Part shown: positions 1 to 8,060 of the stretch, piece by piece | Layout: the number at the start of each line of letters is the position of its first letter | Numbering within the stretch: position 1 is the first letter of the stretch | From: a virus | Strand: one strand, 5' to 3' | DNA length: 37,519 bases | IMG/VR virus record: IMGVR_UViG_3300048839_000973 | Location: 1-37,519 of that record | Notes under the pieces: generated by a model | Databases searched by the model: none | The model's input: only the letters and a program-made list of their open reading frames with translations | Told to the model about the DNA's origin: nothing | Program-made: the position numbers and the translations under genes

Positions 1-23
1 GAATCCTAGTATAATCTGCAAAA

Positions 24-37
24 CCAAATGTGCAAAT
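24..37 (+). repeat. Candidate transposase end-binding site (right phage end)
   Basis: The 14-base word CCAAATGTGCAAAT here occurs again, identically and in the same orientation, at 37168-37181 near the other end of the window. The core CCAAATGT also occurs three times on the minus strand within the last 390 bases. I did not notice it elsewhere in the window. Mu-like transposases bind short repeated sites at both phage ends, so this is the best candidate for a site at the end beyond the fibre genes. The exact terminal dinucleotide and host junction are not visible. The role is inferred from position and repetition. Confidence 0.5.
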
Positions 38-69
38 AAAAAGGCAGAACAATTACACGTTAAGCCCTC

Positions 70-94
70 AAAGTCAGCACAGTTATAAGACTTT
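70..94 (-). terminator. Weak stem-loop after the last minus-strand gene
   Basis: A 6-bp inverted repeat (AAAGTC / GACTTT, 13-nt loop) starts directly after the stop codon of the LamG gene at 95. There is no T-run on the minus strand. It could end the long minus-strand structural transcript, but the stem is short and the call is weak. Confidence 0.25.
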
Positions 95-1477
95 TTATAG
101 CCCGTATTTTGTCGTTAGATAATTTTCAACATTAGTCTTGTCTCCGCTGCTAAGAATACCCTGATAGATTATTACTTCGTAGATATCGCCGTCAAAGTTC
201 CCACCTGATTTCTGTCCACCTATAAAAAAATCTTGATGTGCTGTTACAGATGGATCTGTATCGCCGTTCGTGCTAGTGGATGTTGAGTTAACTTTATAAT
301 AGCTACTGTTGCTTTCCCAGTACAACGCACCTAAAAATATATTAGTTGGGGTGTGCACAATGGGTTGAAAAATACCTAACGATGTATTCCAACGTAACCC
401 TCTTGACCCCGTGGATAATTCTTGTATCGCGGCTGTAGCATCGGCAAAGTCAGTATCTAACGCAAGAATCGTACTAAATTCGGCCACATCTGCTTTTGCG
501 ACCACATATATTACATAATCATTTTCCGTGTTGAGACTGCTAATTGCACCGCTATTTAGCTTGTCGTTTACGCCGTCAAAGTTCAGCGCATCCGGTGGTC
601 CAGCTACGTAAGTAGGTTCATTAAAAGAAATACCAGTCGTGAAATTATTTCCGTTTCCAGATAGATCCACCCATGTCGCATAAGTTCCAGAATTGTTACC
701 TGAATTCCCATCCCCATCCACATCACTTGCAACAAGCCATGCCACAAGGCCATGCACGTCAGTAGGATCAGAAAAAGTAACTGGCGGTGTCCACTTATCA
801 TACCAGCCTCCTGACCCTGTTGTAATTGTAGCGTCATTGCCGCCAATGCGATTAGCAAGAGTCGTTCCAGTTCCTTCTGAAAATCGAAAATCTAGTGTCG
901 CACCATCACCAGACATTCGGGCATTATCAATCTCCCCATCAAACCATTGATCACCACTACCACCATTACTACCACGGCGACCAATACTTGTTTTCGCGTT
1001 AATACTAGCTGACCCGAAATCTGCCGAGGCTTGTGAAATAACAGAAACGCCATCGACGAAAACAGTGAGATCTGTACCATTATAATTTACTTCAAGCGTA
1101 TGCCATTCGTTTGCTGTTATATTTGCGGTCGTACTGGTAAGCACTCCATGGCTCCACAGTGTCGAAGCTGTTGTATAATGAAAAAATGCAACTTCATCGT
1201 TTGCGAGTCGAACACACGTAGCTCCTGCATTATTGTCTACACTTGCCCCTACAACTGCAATAATAGCCATAGTACTACTACTGACTGTATGCGGTCGAAA
1301 CTGTGCTTTCCAGTTAAAGGGAGAACCGGCATTGCAAGACATTCCAGTAGGAACATTAACCCATGAAGCAGCACCGTCGAAGGTATAAGCCCACCGATCC
1401 CCCGGCTGCGACCACTGAGCCAGCCCAAACAAAGGCAACAGCAGCAGACTACTCCATATAATAATCCGAACCATCAT
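95..1477 (-). CDS. Exported LamG/concanavalin-like protein, probable phage adhesin or fibre
   Basis: 460 aa from the ATG at 1477. I chose this start because it opens a clean signal peptide (MMVRIIIW..., hydrophobic LLLLPLFGLAQ with cleavage expected near AQ), whereas longer readings run inside the previous gene. Two LamG/concanavalin-A-like jelly-roll regions follow: residues ~25-190 (ends ...LDFRFSEGTGTT) and ~235-460 (LVAWL..., LNFDGVND..., then the GDIYEVIIY...YLTTKYGL ending common in Bacteroidota surface proteins). Such domains usually bind glycans. It overlaps the upstream fibre gene by 29 bases and is last in the tail transcript, the usual place of host-range genes. The signal peptide is odd for a virion protein that should assemble in the cytoplasm. 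It may instead be a surface protein made by the lysogen. The domain call is firm, the role is not. Confidence 0.8.
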   Translation of the reverse strand: MMVRIIIWSSLLLLPLFGLAQWSQPGDRWAYTFDGAASWVNVPTGMSCNAGSPFNWKAQFRPHTVSSSTMAIIAVVGASVDNNAGATCVRLANDEVAFFHYTTASTLWSHGVLTSTTANITANEWHTLEVNYNGTDLTVFVDGVSVISQASADFGSASINAKTSIGRRGSNGGSGDQWFDGEIDNARMSGDGATLDFRFSEGTGTTLANRIGGNDATITTGSGGWYDKWTPPVTFSDPTDVHGLVAWLVASDVDGDGNSGNNSGTYATWVDLSGNGNNFTTGISFNEPTYVAGPPDALNFDGVNDKLNSGAISSLNTENDYVIYVVAKADVAEFSTILALDTDFADATAAIQELSTGSRGLRWNTSLGIFQPIVHTPTNIFLGALYWESNSSYYKVNSTSTSTNGDTDPSVTAHQDFFIGGQKSGGNFDGDIYEVIIYQGILSSGDKTNVENYLTTKYGL

Positions 1478-2825
1478 AATACAAGCTATATTTTCCAGAT
1501 TGAGTAATATTAAGAGTCCCCACCGCCGTCTCATCCATCCAGTAGACGTTTCCGGGGAAGGTAACTGAGTCAGTGCCGGCGACATTCCGAAAATGAAGAG
1601 TCCCGAAAAGCGGATCAGTAGGATTCGCAAATTCCAGCGTGATGGATGTGACCGAGGTCATATCAAGCTGAATGACCTTGAAATTCTTCGAGTTCCAGTC
1701 GATTAAGGTATCTGATTGCAGGAGGACGGTGTCTAGGGTGATCCCTCCACCGCCACCACCCAGGCTATCCGGGTGCACAGGAACCATATTCCCATCAGTA
1801 TCCCACGCCGCAATGTTAACGGCCGAACCTGATATCGTACTACCCGTTCCATACTGAGGCATACGAACAACCTTTTCGGGGGAAATTGCAAAAACAGTTT
1901 GAAAATCAAAACCTCCGGCGCCATCACCGTCCTGCGCCATTGATATACCTAAGCTATCAGCAGATTGATACAATCTAAGACCTAATGTGTCTTTCGGTCC
2001 TGTTAAGCCCGCGTATTGAGTTTCATGAAGAATTTCATTAAATCCTCCGACACTCCGACTGTGACGAATAGCATCAGTCCATTTATTCCAGGCATATCGA
2101 CCAGTTGGATTAGTAAAATAAGTTTCTCCTAGATCAAGCCTAGCAGCCCCCCCAAACCACGTTGATATCCCCATTACCGGAATTTGGATTTCCTCGCCCA
2201 GCCCCATACCAACCGTGTCTAGCATCATGCCTTGATAAGAATCCCAACCTATCACACCTATAGGATCTGTGATATTATAAGTCCACCCAAGAAAAGCTGA
2301 AGTTGTATCATTGTATGAGTTAATGTTTCGAAACCACGTATTGGCGCTATTGGCCACTGGCACAAATACCGTTTTGCCCGGCGGCACATTGAATACATCC
2401 AAATACTCAGTGAATCCAGACCCAGTTGCAGGACTCGGCGTGAAATAAGGATTTGCAAGTGAAAACCGCCTACTATTCGCGTTAAGCGTCCTGTTTTCAG
2501 TGAGAGTCAGGTCGTTTTTTCCAATATGGATATCTGGAAGAATAAGTAATAACGTATCCACCCCCTGAACAAGAAAAAGAGAATCCCCAGCCACGTACGC
2601 CGTATCCAGACCGCCAAGGTCGGCCACGTAGTCAACAACCGCCTTGGTAGTAGGTATGCTAATGTGATCAGCCCCAATAGCAGCGATGAGCGTATCGATG
2701 TTCTCGATCGAATGCCCCGCAAGCTCCAGCTTCTGCCGGATCTTCGCCTCATCGACCACCAAAATGCGCTGAGCACATCCAGTATGGACGTACAGCACCA
2801 ATAATAACCCAATAATTAACCTCAT
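1449..2825 (-). CDS. Tail-fibre-like protein with N-terminal export signal
   Basis: 458 aa. Residues 1-19 form a signal sequence (MRLIIGLLLVLYVHTGCAQ); HTGC is a poor lipobox, so cleavage by signal peptidase I after CAQ or lipidation at Cys17 are both possible. After it comes a segment with IPTTKAVVDYV, a motif I associate with phage fibre proteins ('...TKAVxDYV'), then a long beta-rich, Gly/Ser/Thr-rich region with a poly-Gly stretch near residue 355, and an aromatic C-terminus (YYDGSDYYME). It overlaps the upstream gene by 4 bases and the LamG gene by 29, so it belongs to the tail operon. Likely part of the host-recognition apparatus. A fibre with a signal peptide is unusual, and an alternative is a lysogen-expressed cell-surface protein. 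Confidence 0.65.
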   Translation of the reverse strand: MRLIIGLLLVLYVHTGCAQRILVVDEAKIRQKLELAGHSIENIDTLIAAIGADHISIPTTKAVVDYVADLGGLDTAYVAGDSLFLVQGVDTLLLILPDIHIGKNDLTLTENRTLNANSRRFSLANPYFTPSPATGSGFTEYLDVFNVPPGKTVFVPVANSANTWFRNINSYNDTTSAFLGWTYNITDPIGVIGWDSYQGMMLDTVGMGLGEEIQIPVMGISTWFGGAARLDLGETYFTNPTGRYAWNKWTDAIRHSRSVGGFNEILHETQYAGLTGPKDTLGLRLYQSADSLGISMAQDGDGAGGFDFQTVFAISPEKVVRMPQYGTGSTISGSAVNIAAWDTDGNMVPVHPDSLGGGGGGITLDTVLLQSDTLIDWNSKNFKVIQLDMTSVTSITLEFANPTDPLFGTLHFRNVAGTDSVTFPGNVYWMDETAVGTLNITQSGKYSLYYDGSDYYME

Positions 2826-3271
2826 TTCAAATAGAGTTTAAACGCCGCTGAAACGGCTGTAAGATGGATGGTAACATCACTTCCATTCGCGTACCAGGGG
2901 CCGTACAGGATAGCCCAACCGTTCGATCCGATCACCCCTAGGCTGACCTCATCGCCTCCGGACGTGATTCCTACTTTCACTTCTGTATCTTCTGCGCCAA
3001 TCACAACCACCTCGACAAGCAGCTTTCCGTCCGGCAAGGTGACGGTGTCCGATCCTGTTACGACGATCTCAATAACGCCGGAAGCCCCGCCGGCAGCAAG
3101 GGCTATTTCGTCCTGTATCTTCGACTCCAGTTCCGTCTCGTCAATTGCGCTGAGGGGAAGCGTGTCTTGTTTGTGCCAGTACGAATCCAGCCAGTTCCAG
3201 AACTGACTTTGCAGCGGCTTATCGCCTGTTTCGAACCATGTCTTCAACACTTCTCTTGCGGTAATAGCCAT
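2822..3271 (-). CDS. Small tail/fibre-associated protein
   Basis: 149 aa. The N-terminus (REVLKTWFETGDKPLQSQFW, then NWLDSYWHKQDTLP) is a recurring opening in Bacteroidota phage and prophage proteins next to fibre genes. It is followed by an Ala/Gly linker near residue 60 and a beta-strand-rich C-terminal half (residues 65-149). No enzyme motif is seen. It sits between the collar-type fibre gene (abutting at 3271) and the exported fibre gene (4-base overlap), which suggests a fibre connector or a small baseplate-bound protein. The precise function is unknown. Confidence 0.6.
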   Translation of the reverse strand: MAITAREVLKTWFETGDKPLQSQFWNWLDSYWHKQDTLPLSAIDETELESKIQDEIALAAGGASGVIEIVVTGSDTVTLPDGKLLVEVVVIGAEDTEVKVGITSGGDEVSLGVIGSNGWAILYGPWYANGSDVTIHLTAVSAAFKLYLK

Positions 3272-4392
3272 TAGTCTGCGATTCGTTGAACAAACATTAA
3301 TACTCGATAGGGAGGCCGGTTCTCATGAGCCTGGCCGCCGCCTTCGGATGGGATTGCACCAGGTGCGGTAATAACATCCGGTTCGCCCGGAGTTACGTCG
3401 GTTGCAGCGGAGGTTTTGTTCTCCCCGGTCGTTGCCCGCCGGATCAGGCCAAACTCTCCCTCATCAATCGTTGATTCAGTGTGCTGGTGAGCCGGCATTT
3501 CGTTAATCGTAAGGGTGTGCGATTTCTCGCCGCCGGCCGCGCCAACATTCTTGTAATTCGCGTCCCATACCCCGCCGCCTGGATCGCTCGTGCGTGGATC
3601 GTACCCAACCGGGAAATATCCACGCAGATCAGTCGTGCCGTTGGCGCCGTTGCACAATGCCCAGCCGTGCCAGGCCCATTTTCCGAGGCCAGTGCCGTCG
3701 AACATGGCCGTATCTCCAAGGAACATTTGCACTGTTCCAAGCGGCGACATCTTCCTGCGGTAGCTGTATTCAATTCGATCCTTGGTGTACGGATCGAATG
3801 TGATATAATTGCCGCTGACAGGCTCTGAGGCGGTCCAGGTTCCATCTTCCTTGAAGTAGGCAGGGTAACTACCCGAATAACTTGGAGCTTCTACGTAAGC
3901 GCCTCCCAGGAAGGCAGCGCCGGCCGTAATGTCTACGCTTGCGCCGTCTACATCGCTCTCCATGCCAAAAATCACGTTTCCGTCTCCGAAGGTATTTCGG
4001 ATGATATCGATCAGGTTGGTGAGGGTTTCCGCACGGACCAGGTCGGCCCAGTTATTCGATCCCGGACCGCTCCCGAAACGCGCTTTCTTGGTGAAGTAGC
4101 GATCATAGAGCGTTCCGTTCTCGTTCGCCTTCTGCTCGGCGGTGGTTTCGATGATATAGGTAGCGCCTACGCTACCGCCTTCGAAAAAAATAAAGTCGCC
4201 GTCTTTCAAGATCCAGCCGTCGCCGGCCACGCCGCCGATGACCGTCAGGCCGCTAACGATCACATTGTCAGCGCCAGCCATCTTGGCCAGTCCCCGGACA
4301 GCATCCAGGTAGGCGCTTTGAAGAAACCCAAGCGTTGCATCGCTTTCGAGTGGAAATCCGTCCGGAGCCGTTGAAAAATCTGCGTAGTTCAT
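3271..4392 (-). CDS. Tail-collar-domain fibre protein
   Basis: 373 aa. The C-terminal third carries the phage tail-collar signature: GTVQMFLGD, then WALCNGANGTTDLRGYFPVG, then the MPAHQH motif and an ENRPPYRVLMFVQRI-type ending, as in short-tail-fibre and microcystin-dependent proteins. The N-terminal two thirds (residues 1-210) probably attach to the baseplate and form the shaft. It overlaps the upstream gene by 4 bases (4389-4392). The order J-like, gp48-like, then this gene is the order expected at the baseplate-to-fibre boundary. Assigned as a receptor-binding or fibre protein from the domain and its position. Confidence 0.8.
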   Translation of the reverse strand: MNYADFSTAPDGFPLESDATLGFLQSAYLDAVRGLAKMAGADNVIVSGLTVIGGVAGDGWILKDGDFIFFEGGSVGATYIIETTAEQKANENGTLYDRYFTKKARFGSGPGSNNWADLVRAETLTNLIDIIRNTFGDGNVIFGMESDVDGASVDITAGAAFLGGAYVEAPSYSGSYPAYFKEDGTWTASEPVSGNYITFDPYTKDRIEYSYRRKMSPLGTVQMFLGDTAMFDGTGLGKWAWHGWALCNGANGTTDLRGYFPVGYDPRTSDPGGGVWDANYKNVGAAGGEKSHTLTINEMPAHQHTESTIDEGEFGLIRRATTGENKTSAATDVTPGEPDVITAPGAIPSEGGGQAHENRPPYRVLMFVQRIAD

Positions 4393-4832
4393 TCGTATAT
4401 GATTCTGTAGCGCTTGGTTACTAATTTATACCGATCGACAAATCCTCTGATACTGCTTTCACTGCTTTGCATACCGTCCGGCAGGATCACCAGGAAGTCC
4501 ACCGACCGGCCGGAGAGGAAAACCGGCAAATACAACGGCCGGTTTTCCGACTCCAAAAAGATGAATACCGGCTGCCTGGCCTCCACATCTTCAACCTCGA
4601 TGCGCTGTAAGTCGGGGTCAAAGTTTTGATTCAGCCAGTATTGCAAAATTCGCTTTTGTCCGGTTATCGCCAATTCCTGATCCACATAGGCGCGGTACAG
4701 GTCGAACCGATTCAAAAGTATCGATATGGGATTGATAAAAGCCAGCAGCAAGGCTTTCAATTTCGGCTGATTGATCGCCGACCAAATGTTATTCCTGATC
4801 AGCCTTGTCCAGCTTACATCATACTTAGACAT
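4389..4832 (-). CDS. Baseplate/tail protein in the gp48 position
   Basis: 147 aa. I do not recognise a named domain. It follows the baseplate J-like gene with an 8-base overlap and precedes the collar-type fibre gene, the place held by gp48/gpI-type tail proteins that bridge baseplate and fibres. The sequence has an amphipathic helical N-terminal half (NQPKLKALLLAFINPISILL, then NRFDLYRAYVDQELAITGQK) and a beta-rich C-terminal half. The function is assigned by gene order only. The start at 4832 is supported by the tight overlap. Confidence 0.55.
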   Translation of the reverse strand: MSKYDVSWTRLIRNNIWSAINQPKLKALLLAFINPISILLNRFDLYRAYVDQELAITGQKRILQYWLNQNFDPDLQRIEVEDVEARQPVFIFLESENRPLYLPVFLSGRSVDFLVILPDGMQSSESSIRGFVDRYKLVTKRYRIIYE

Positions 4833-5658
4833 AGGCCACGTAGTTTATGACCAGATCCGCCGGGTCATAGATGCGGATTGTCCCGGCGAAAGGATCATAA
4901 TCCACGTCAACGATCACAAAGCTAGTGCTATCAAACCGGGCAGCCTGGCAGTTACGAATTACTGGAACCTCTACGCCCTCAACTTGTTGAAGGGCATCGG
5001 TCAAGTGAGATTTTACAAACCGGCCATTGTACGGAAGGTTCTTCAGGAAATCCGTGATTGCATCCTCCACCGGCGCATCCGCCGAGCCATCCAGGCGGGC
5101 TCCATCCGATCCCAGGATGGTAGCATCATAATACACGTCGAGCGTAAGCAGCATCTTGTCTGGGTCAGCGTTTCTCAGTTCCATCTGCACCCCCGCGTCC
5201 TTGATCTCGATCATGTAAGCGAGCACCGCATCATATTCGGTACTGCTCAGCTTCGCCGGTTGCCCGGAGCTGTCCTTGTTCACCTTGACGATCAACACGC
5301 CGTCGTGTTCCACCACGGCGGCATAGGCTACGATCTGACTGTTAGCAATATCATCTGGGTCAATGCCGGTATTATCATAGGTGTCCAGCCCTTCCGCCAG
5401 GTCATCGCCATACTGGAATGCTCTGGCCTTCGTCTGATACCATCGCGCCGTATGGGCCTTTTGCCCGGCAAGTAATTCATCTACTTCCGTTCGGAACAGA
5501 TCGTAGATGTTTTCCAAGGTCACGATCGCCACCGCAACCACATACGCTAAAAGCCGATAGATCGCCGTGGCGCTCCCTGATGTGAGCGCGCTGAGGGTAC
5601 TATCCGCCGCGATAGCGTTCAAGATTTCCGTTTGAACAATTGCGATCGTTCGTGCCAT
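4825..5658 (-). CDS. Baseplate J-like protein (Mu gp47-like)
   Basis: 277 aa, somewhat shorter than Mu gp47. The opening (MARTIAIVQTEILNAIAADS), the helical segment around DLFRTEVDELLAGQKAHTARWYQTKARAFQYGDDL, and a C-terminal half with LTLDVYYDATIL..., then EDAITDFLKNLPYNGRFVKS and DALQQVEGV, follow the pattern of baseplate assembly protein J, which forms the baseplate periphery and links to the tail fibres. It begins directly after the LysM gene and overlaps the next gene by 8 bases. The family assignment is good from pattern and synteny. A profile search would settle it. Confidence 0.75.
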   Translation of the reverse strand: MARTIAIVQTEILNAIAADSTLSALTSGSATAIYRLLAYVVAVAIVTLENIYDLFRTEVDELLAGQKAHTARWYQTKARAFQYGDDLAEGLDTYDNTGIDPDDIANSQIVAYAAVVEHDGVLIVKVNKDSSGQPAKLSSTEYDAVLAYMIEIKDAGVQMELRNADPDKMLLTLDVYYDATILGSDGARLDGSADAPVEDAITDFLKNLPYNGRFVKSHLTDALQQVEGVEVPVIRNCQAARFDSTSFVIVDVDYDPFAGTIRIYDPADLVINYVAYV

Positions 5659-6221
5659 TATGATGATTTAAAGTCTATTTCGATATACCAATACCCAATT
5701 CCTTCCGGGTCATAATCTCCACTGCTTGTCTCCGTTGCCGGGGCCCAGCCATTACGAGCGAATTGCGCGGCCGTTCGCTTCGAATATGCCGCCGGTAATT
5801 CCAGTTCCTGCCCGGCCTGAAGCGTAGCTGTGTAAGTCAGGCCGTTCAGGCCGGCCAGCTCATAGACCGCTTCTGCGCTTCCGAGCCACTGCACGGCAAT
5901 GTCCTGAAGACTCTGTCCTGGCTGCACGATTATCACGCCCTCCCGCCTATAATCCGCATTCACTTCAATTACGATCGCGGAGTTGACCAGGTCGCCGGGA
6001 TCTCCTCCCTCCGTAGCCGGCCGGTATCCGCGCAGATCGTACGCACGTCGGATTCTTTTATCGCGCACTTCAGGCAATTCCAGTTCCTGGCCGGCCAGCA
6101 GGCTCGACGTAAAGCCGATCCCGTTGAGCCTGGCCAGCTCGTACGCGCCTTCCGCACTGCCCAGCCACTGCACGGCGATATCTTCCAGCGTCTGTCCAGG
6201 TTGTACGATTGCACTAGCCAT
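5658..6221 (-). CDS. Baseplate-associated protein with two LysM-like repeats
   Basis: 187 aa made of two tandem copies of a ~94-residue unit. Each begins with a LysM-like segment: residues 4-50 (VQPGQTLEDIAVQWLGSAEG..., AGQELELP) and residues 99-144 (VQPGQSLQDIAVQWLGSAEA..., AGQELELP), followed by a related linker (…GYRPATE… and …GWAPATE…). LysM domains bind peptidoglycan or serve as small structural modules in tail assembly proteins. It lies between the gp46-like wedge gene (8-base overlap) and the J-like gene, so a baseplate part is likely. It may instead help the tail engage the cell wall. No catalytic motif is present. Confidence 0.75.
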   Translation of the reverse strand: MASAIVQPGQTLEDIAVQWLGSAEGAYELARLNGIGFTSSLLAGQELELPEVRDKRIRRAYDLRGYRPATEGGDPGDLVNSAIVIEVNADYRREGVIIVQPGQSLQDIAVQWLGSAEAVYELAGLNGLTYTATLQAGQELELPAAYSKRTAAQFARNGWAPATETSSGDYDPEGIGYWYIEIDFKSS

Positions 6222-6501
6222 AATGCGCTTTCACGTTTACCTTGTCTTCAATGACCCGGATGCTCTTCACCGTCATCCCGTCGGTTTCGAATTCGCGCTT
6301 GATGGCGCCGTTCAGATCTCCTCCAATATCATCCTGGAGCCACGAGCGCAAGTGCACGCCCCTGGTCGGAAACTCCCTGATCTCGCCTTTCGCGGTCAAA
6401 AGCAGTAATTCCTGGTGTTGTTGAGTGCTTTCACCCATCACCAGGTCACCGTTTTGAATTAGCAGATCAAAATCATCATCCAGCAAAATATCCGTCGGCA
6501 T
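6214..6501 (-). CDS. Baseplate wedge protein (Mu gp46 / T4 gp25-like)
   Basis: 95 aa from the ATG at 6501; the codon three bases upstream is TTG and less likely. The sequence opens MPTDILLDDDFDLLIQNGDL, a gp25/gp46-style N-terminus. It continues with QQHQELLLLTAKGEIREFPTRG (residues ~27-50), the region that in this family precedes the core 'EREF' helix, and ends KREFETDGMTVKSIRVIEDKV. The protein forms part of the baseplate wedge. The start codon overlaps the stop of the spike gene (TGATG). The family is assigned from motif and order (gp44-, gp45-, gp46-, gp47-like). Confidence 0.75.
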   Translation of the reverse strand: MPTDILLDDDFDLLIQNGDLVMGESTQQHQELLLLTAKGEIREFPTRGVHLRSWLQDDIGGDLNGAIKREFETDGMTVKSIRVIEDKVNVKAHYG

Positions 6502-7088
6502 CAATCCGTAATTTTAACCCGGCTACTCAAATGAGTATCCAGGTCGATTAATTCAATTTGCGCTTTGATTGCCGTTGAACTGGCATTCAGTACCCCATAA
6601 GCCGGGGCCAGTGGCGCCAGTACGCCGGCTGCTGCTGCTGCCTGCGCGGTCGTGAATGTCCCGAGAGCATCCAGTAGCGTCTCGATTTGAGTAATCAGCG
6701 TTGTCAAATTCGTATTCAACTCTTCTCCGAGCACTGCTTTGCTGAGATTATTATTTCCGATCCGTATCGTAGTACCATCTATCCGGATCTCCGTCTCTTC
6801 CTCCGCGTGGATCTGTACGTATTGAATCGAGCCGGCCTGCACCAGTACAAAGTCCTGATCTTGATTCCCCAGGTCGGTAATGATCACTGTACTACCCACC
6901 TCCGGAACCGTCATCAGGCCCGGCACGCCCGGCACGGCATTGATACGAACATCGAGGTAGTCGTTTCCTTCCGCGTCCTTTGCATCGAAAAGATAGTTCG
7001 ACTCGTCCACGCTCTGCACCGTAGCCACGATCAGCCCACGCCCGCGCCGGGTCTTCACAAAATCCTCGAATGCTGTAGTCAGGTTCAT
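6501..7088 (-). CDS. Baseplate spike protein (Mu gp45 / gpV-like)
   Basis: 195 aa from the ATG at 7088; the preceding TTG codon is less likely. Residues ~15-90 form an OB-fold-like region (RGLIVATVQSVDE..., DVRINAVPG..., VPEVGSTVIITDL), as in membrane-piercing spike proteins. Then comes a short beta-helix-like strip (IQIHAEEETEIRIDGTTIRIG) and a helical C-terminus. Position after the hub gene and before the gp46-like wedge matches Mu. The start overlaps the hub stop (TGATG). The C-terminal helical tail, rather than a long metal-binding beta-helix, is a difference from classical gpV. Confidence 0.7.
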   Translation of the reverse strand: MNLTTAFEDFVKTRRGRGLIVATVQSVDESNYLFDAKDAEGNDYLDVRINAVPGVPGLMTVPEVGSTVIITDLGNQDQDFVLVQAGSIQYVQIHAEEETEIRIDGTTIRIGNNNLSKAVLGEELNTNLTTLITQIETLLDALGTFTTAQAAAAAGVLAPLAPAYGVLNASSTAIKAQIELIDLDTHLSSRVKITD

Positions 7089-8059
7089 CAATTCAATTTT
7101 AGTCCGAGCTTGACTTTCCTACGGCCGCCCCGGGTCGAAAGCAAGGTGCGTACGCTTTCCACCAGGTAATCGCCTTCCGGGTTGTCAAAATTATCGTCTC
7201 GTAACCGGATCGTATTTCCAACGCGGCACACCGGCAATAGGAACCCTTCGAGACTCCCCTGGTAGCCCGTGAACCGGTATTTTAATATTTCCTGTTCGGC
7301 TCGCTGGCCGAGATCCTCGCCCGGCGCCAGGTTGTAGAAGTAGACCGTTCGCTGTTCACCGTCTGGATCTCCAACCGTCTTCTCCGTAAAGACATTATCC
7401 CTACTGACGGAAATAGCCTTTACCCGAAGGCGTTTATCACTTTCATCCGTCCATTCCAGGCTATGATCGATCACGTTTTGACCGATCGTATATTTTACCA
7501 CCGTTCCGTCGCTTTCGCTGGCCAGGCTCACGGCCATCTCGCCCGGCGCCCGGAAGTAAATTGTAAGACCATAGTCCTTCGCCAGCTTCTCAAGGGCTTG
7601 CGCTGCGTTCACATTCCGAAAGGCGAAGATTCGAAAAGTGATAACCGGAGGCGTGTTGATCAATCTTATCGGCGTGTCGGCAACGATGAAATTAATCAGC
7701 GTCTCCAAGTCTACATCCCGGAAACTGCTTTGTAGCCGCTTCCGCTTCAGAGTGTACACCTCATCTTCGCACTCGATTACCAGCGGCATAGTCGGCTGGA
7801 TATTTTTTACATAGCCTCGAAATTCTTCGACCAGGTCGCCGTCGTACCCCATTCGGATCACGACCGGATCTCCTACCTGGAAAGTCTTGGCGGTTTCTAC
7901 CTCGCTGATCAGCTCCCCCTGGCGTTCCAGGCGGGCAGTGGTCGGAAGTCGAAGAATAGCCGAACTGCCAATCTTTTTCATATTGGTGACGATCTCAACG
8001 CTATTCACGCGCCTAAACCGCTTACCGCCTATCTCCGCTTCCATGTTGATCACGAACAT
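7088..8059 (-). CDS. Baseplate hub protein (Mu gp44 / gpD-like)
   Basis: 323 aa from the ATG at 8059; further upstream only a TTG start exists. The N-terminal half has the beta-rich pattern of hub proteins (GGKRFRRVNSVEIVTNMKKI, then DPVVIRMGYDGDLVEEFRGYVKNI). The middle (LETLINFIVADTPI..., NVNAAQALEKLAKDYGLTIYF) matches the gpD/gp44 'late control' pattern, and the C-terminus (GNTIRLRDDN..., GDYLVESVRTLLSTRGGRRKVKLGLKL) is typical. It forms the central baseplate ring around the spike encoded next. It starts one base after the stop of the upstream gene at 8061. Confidence 0.75.
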   Translation of the reverse strand: MFVINMEAEIGGKRFRRVNSVEIVTNMKKIGSSAILRLPTTARLERQGELISEVETAKTFQVGDPVVIRMGYDGDLVEEFRGYVKNIQPTMPLVIECEDEVYTLKRKRLQSSFRDVDLETLINFIVADTPIRLINTPPVITFRIFAFRNVNAAQALEKLAKDYGLTIYFRAPGEMAVSLASESDGTVVKYTIGQNVIDHSLEWTDESDKRLRVKAISVSRDNVFTEKTVGDPDGEQRTVYFYNLAPGEDLGQRAEQEILKYRFTGYQGSLEGFLLPVCRVGNTIRLRDDNFDNPEGDYLVESVRTLLSTRGGRRKVKLGLKLN

Positions 8060-8060
8060 G

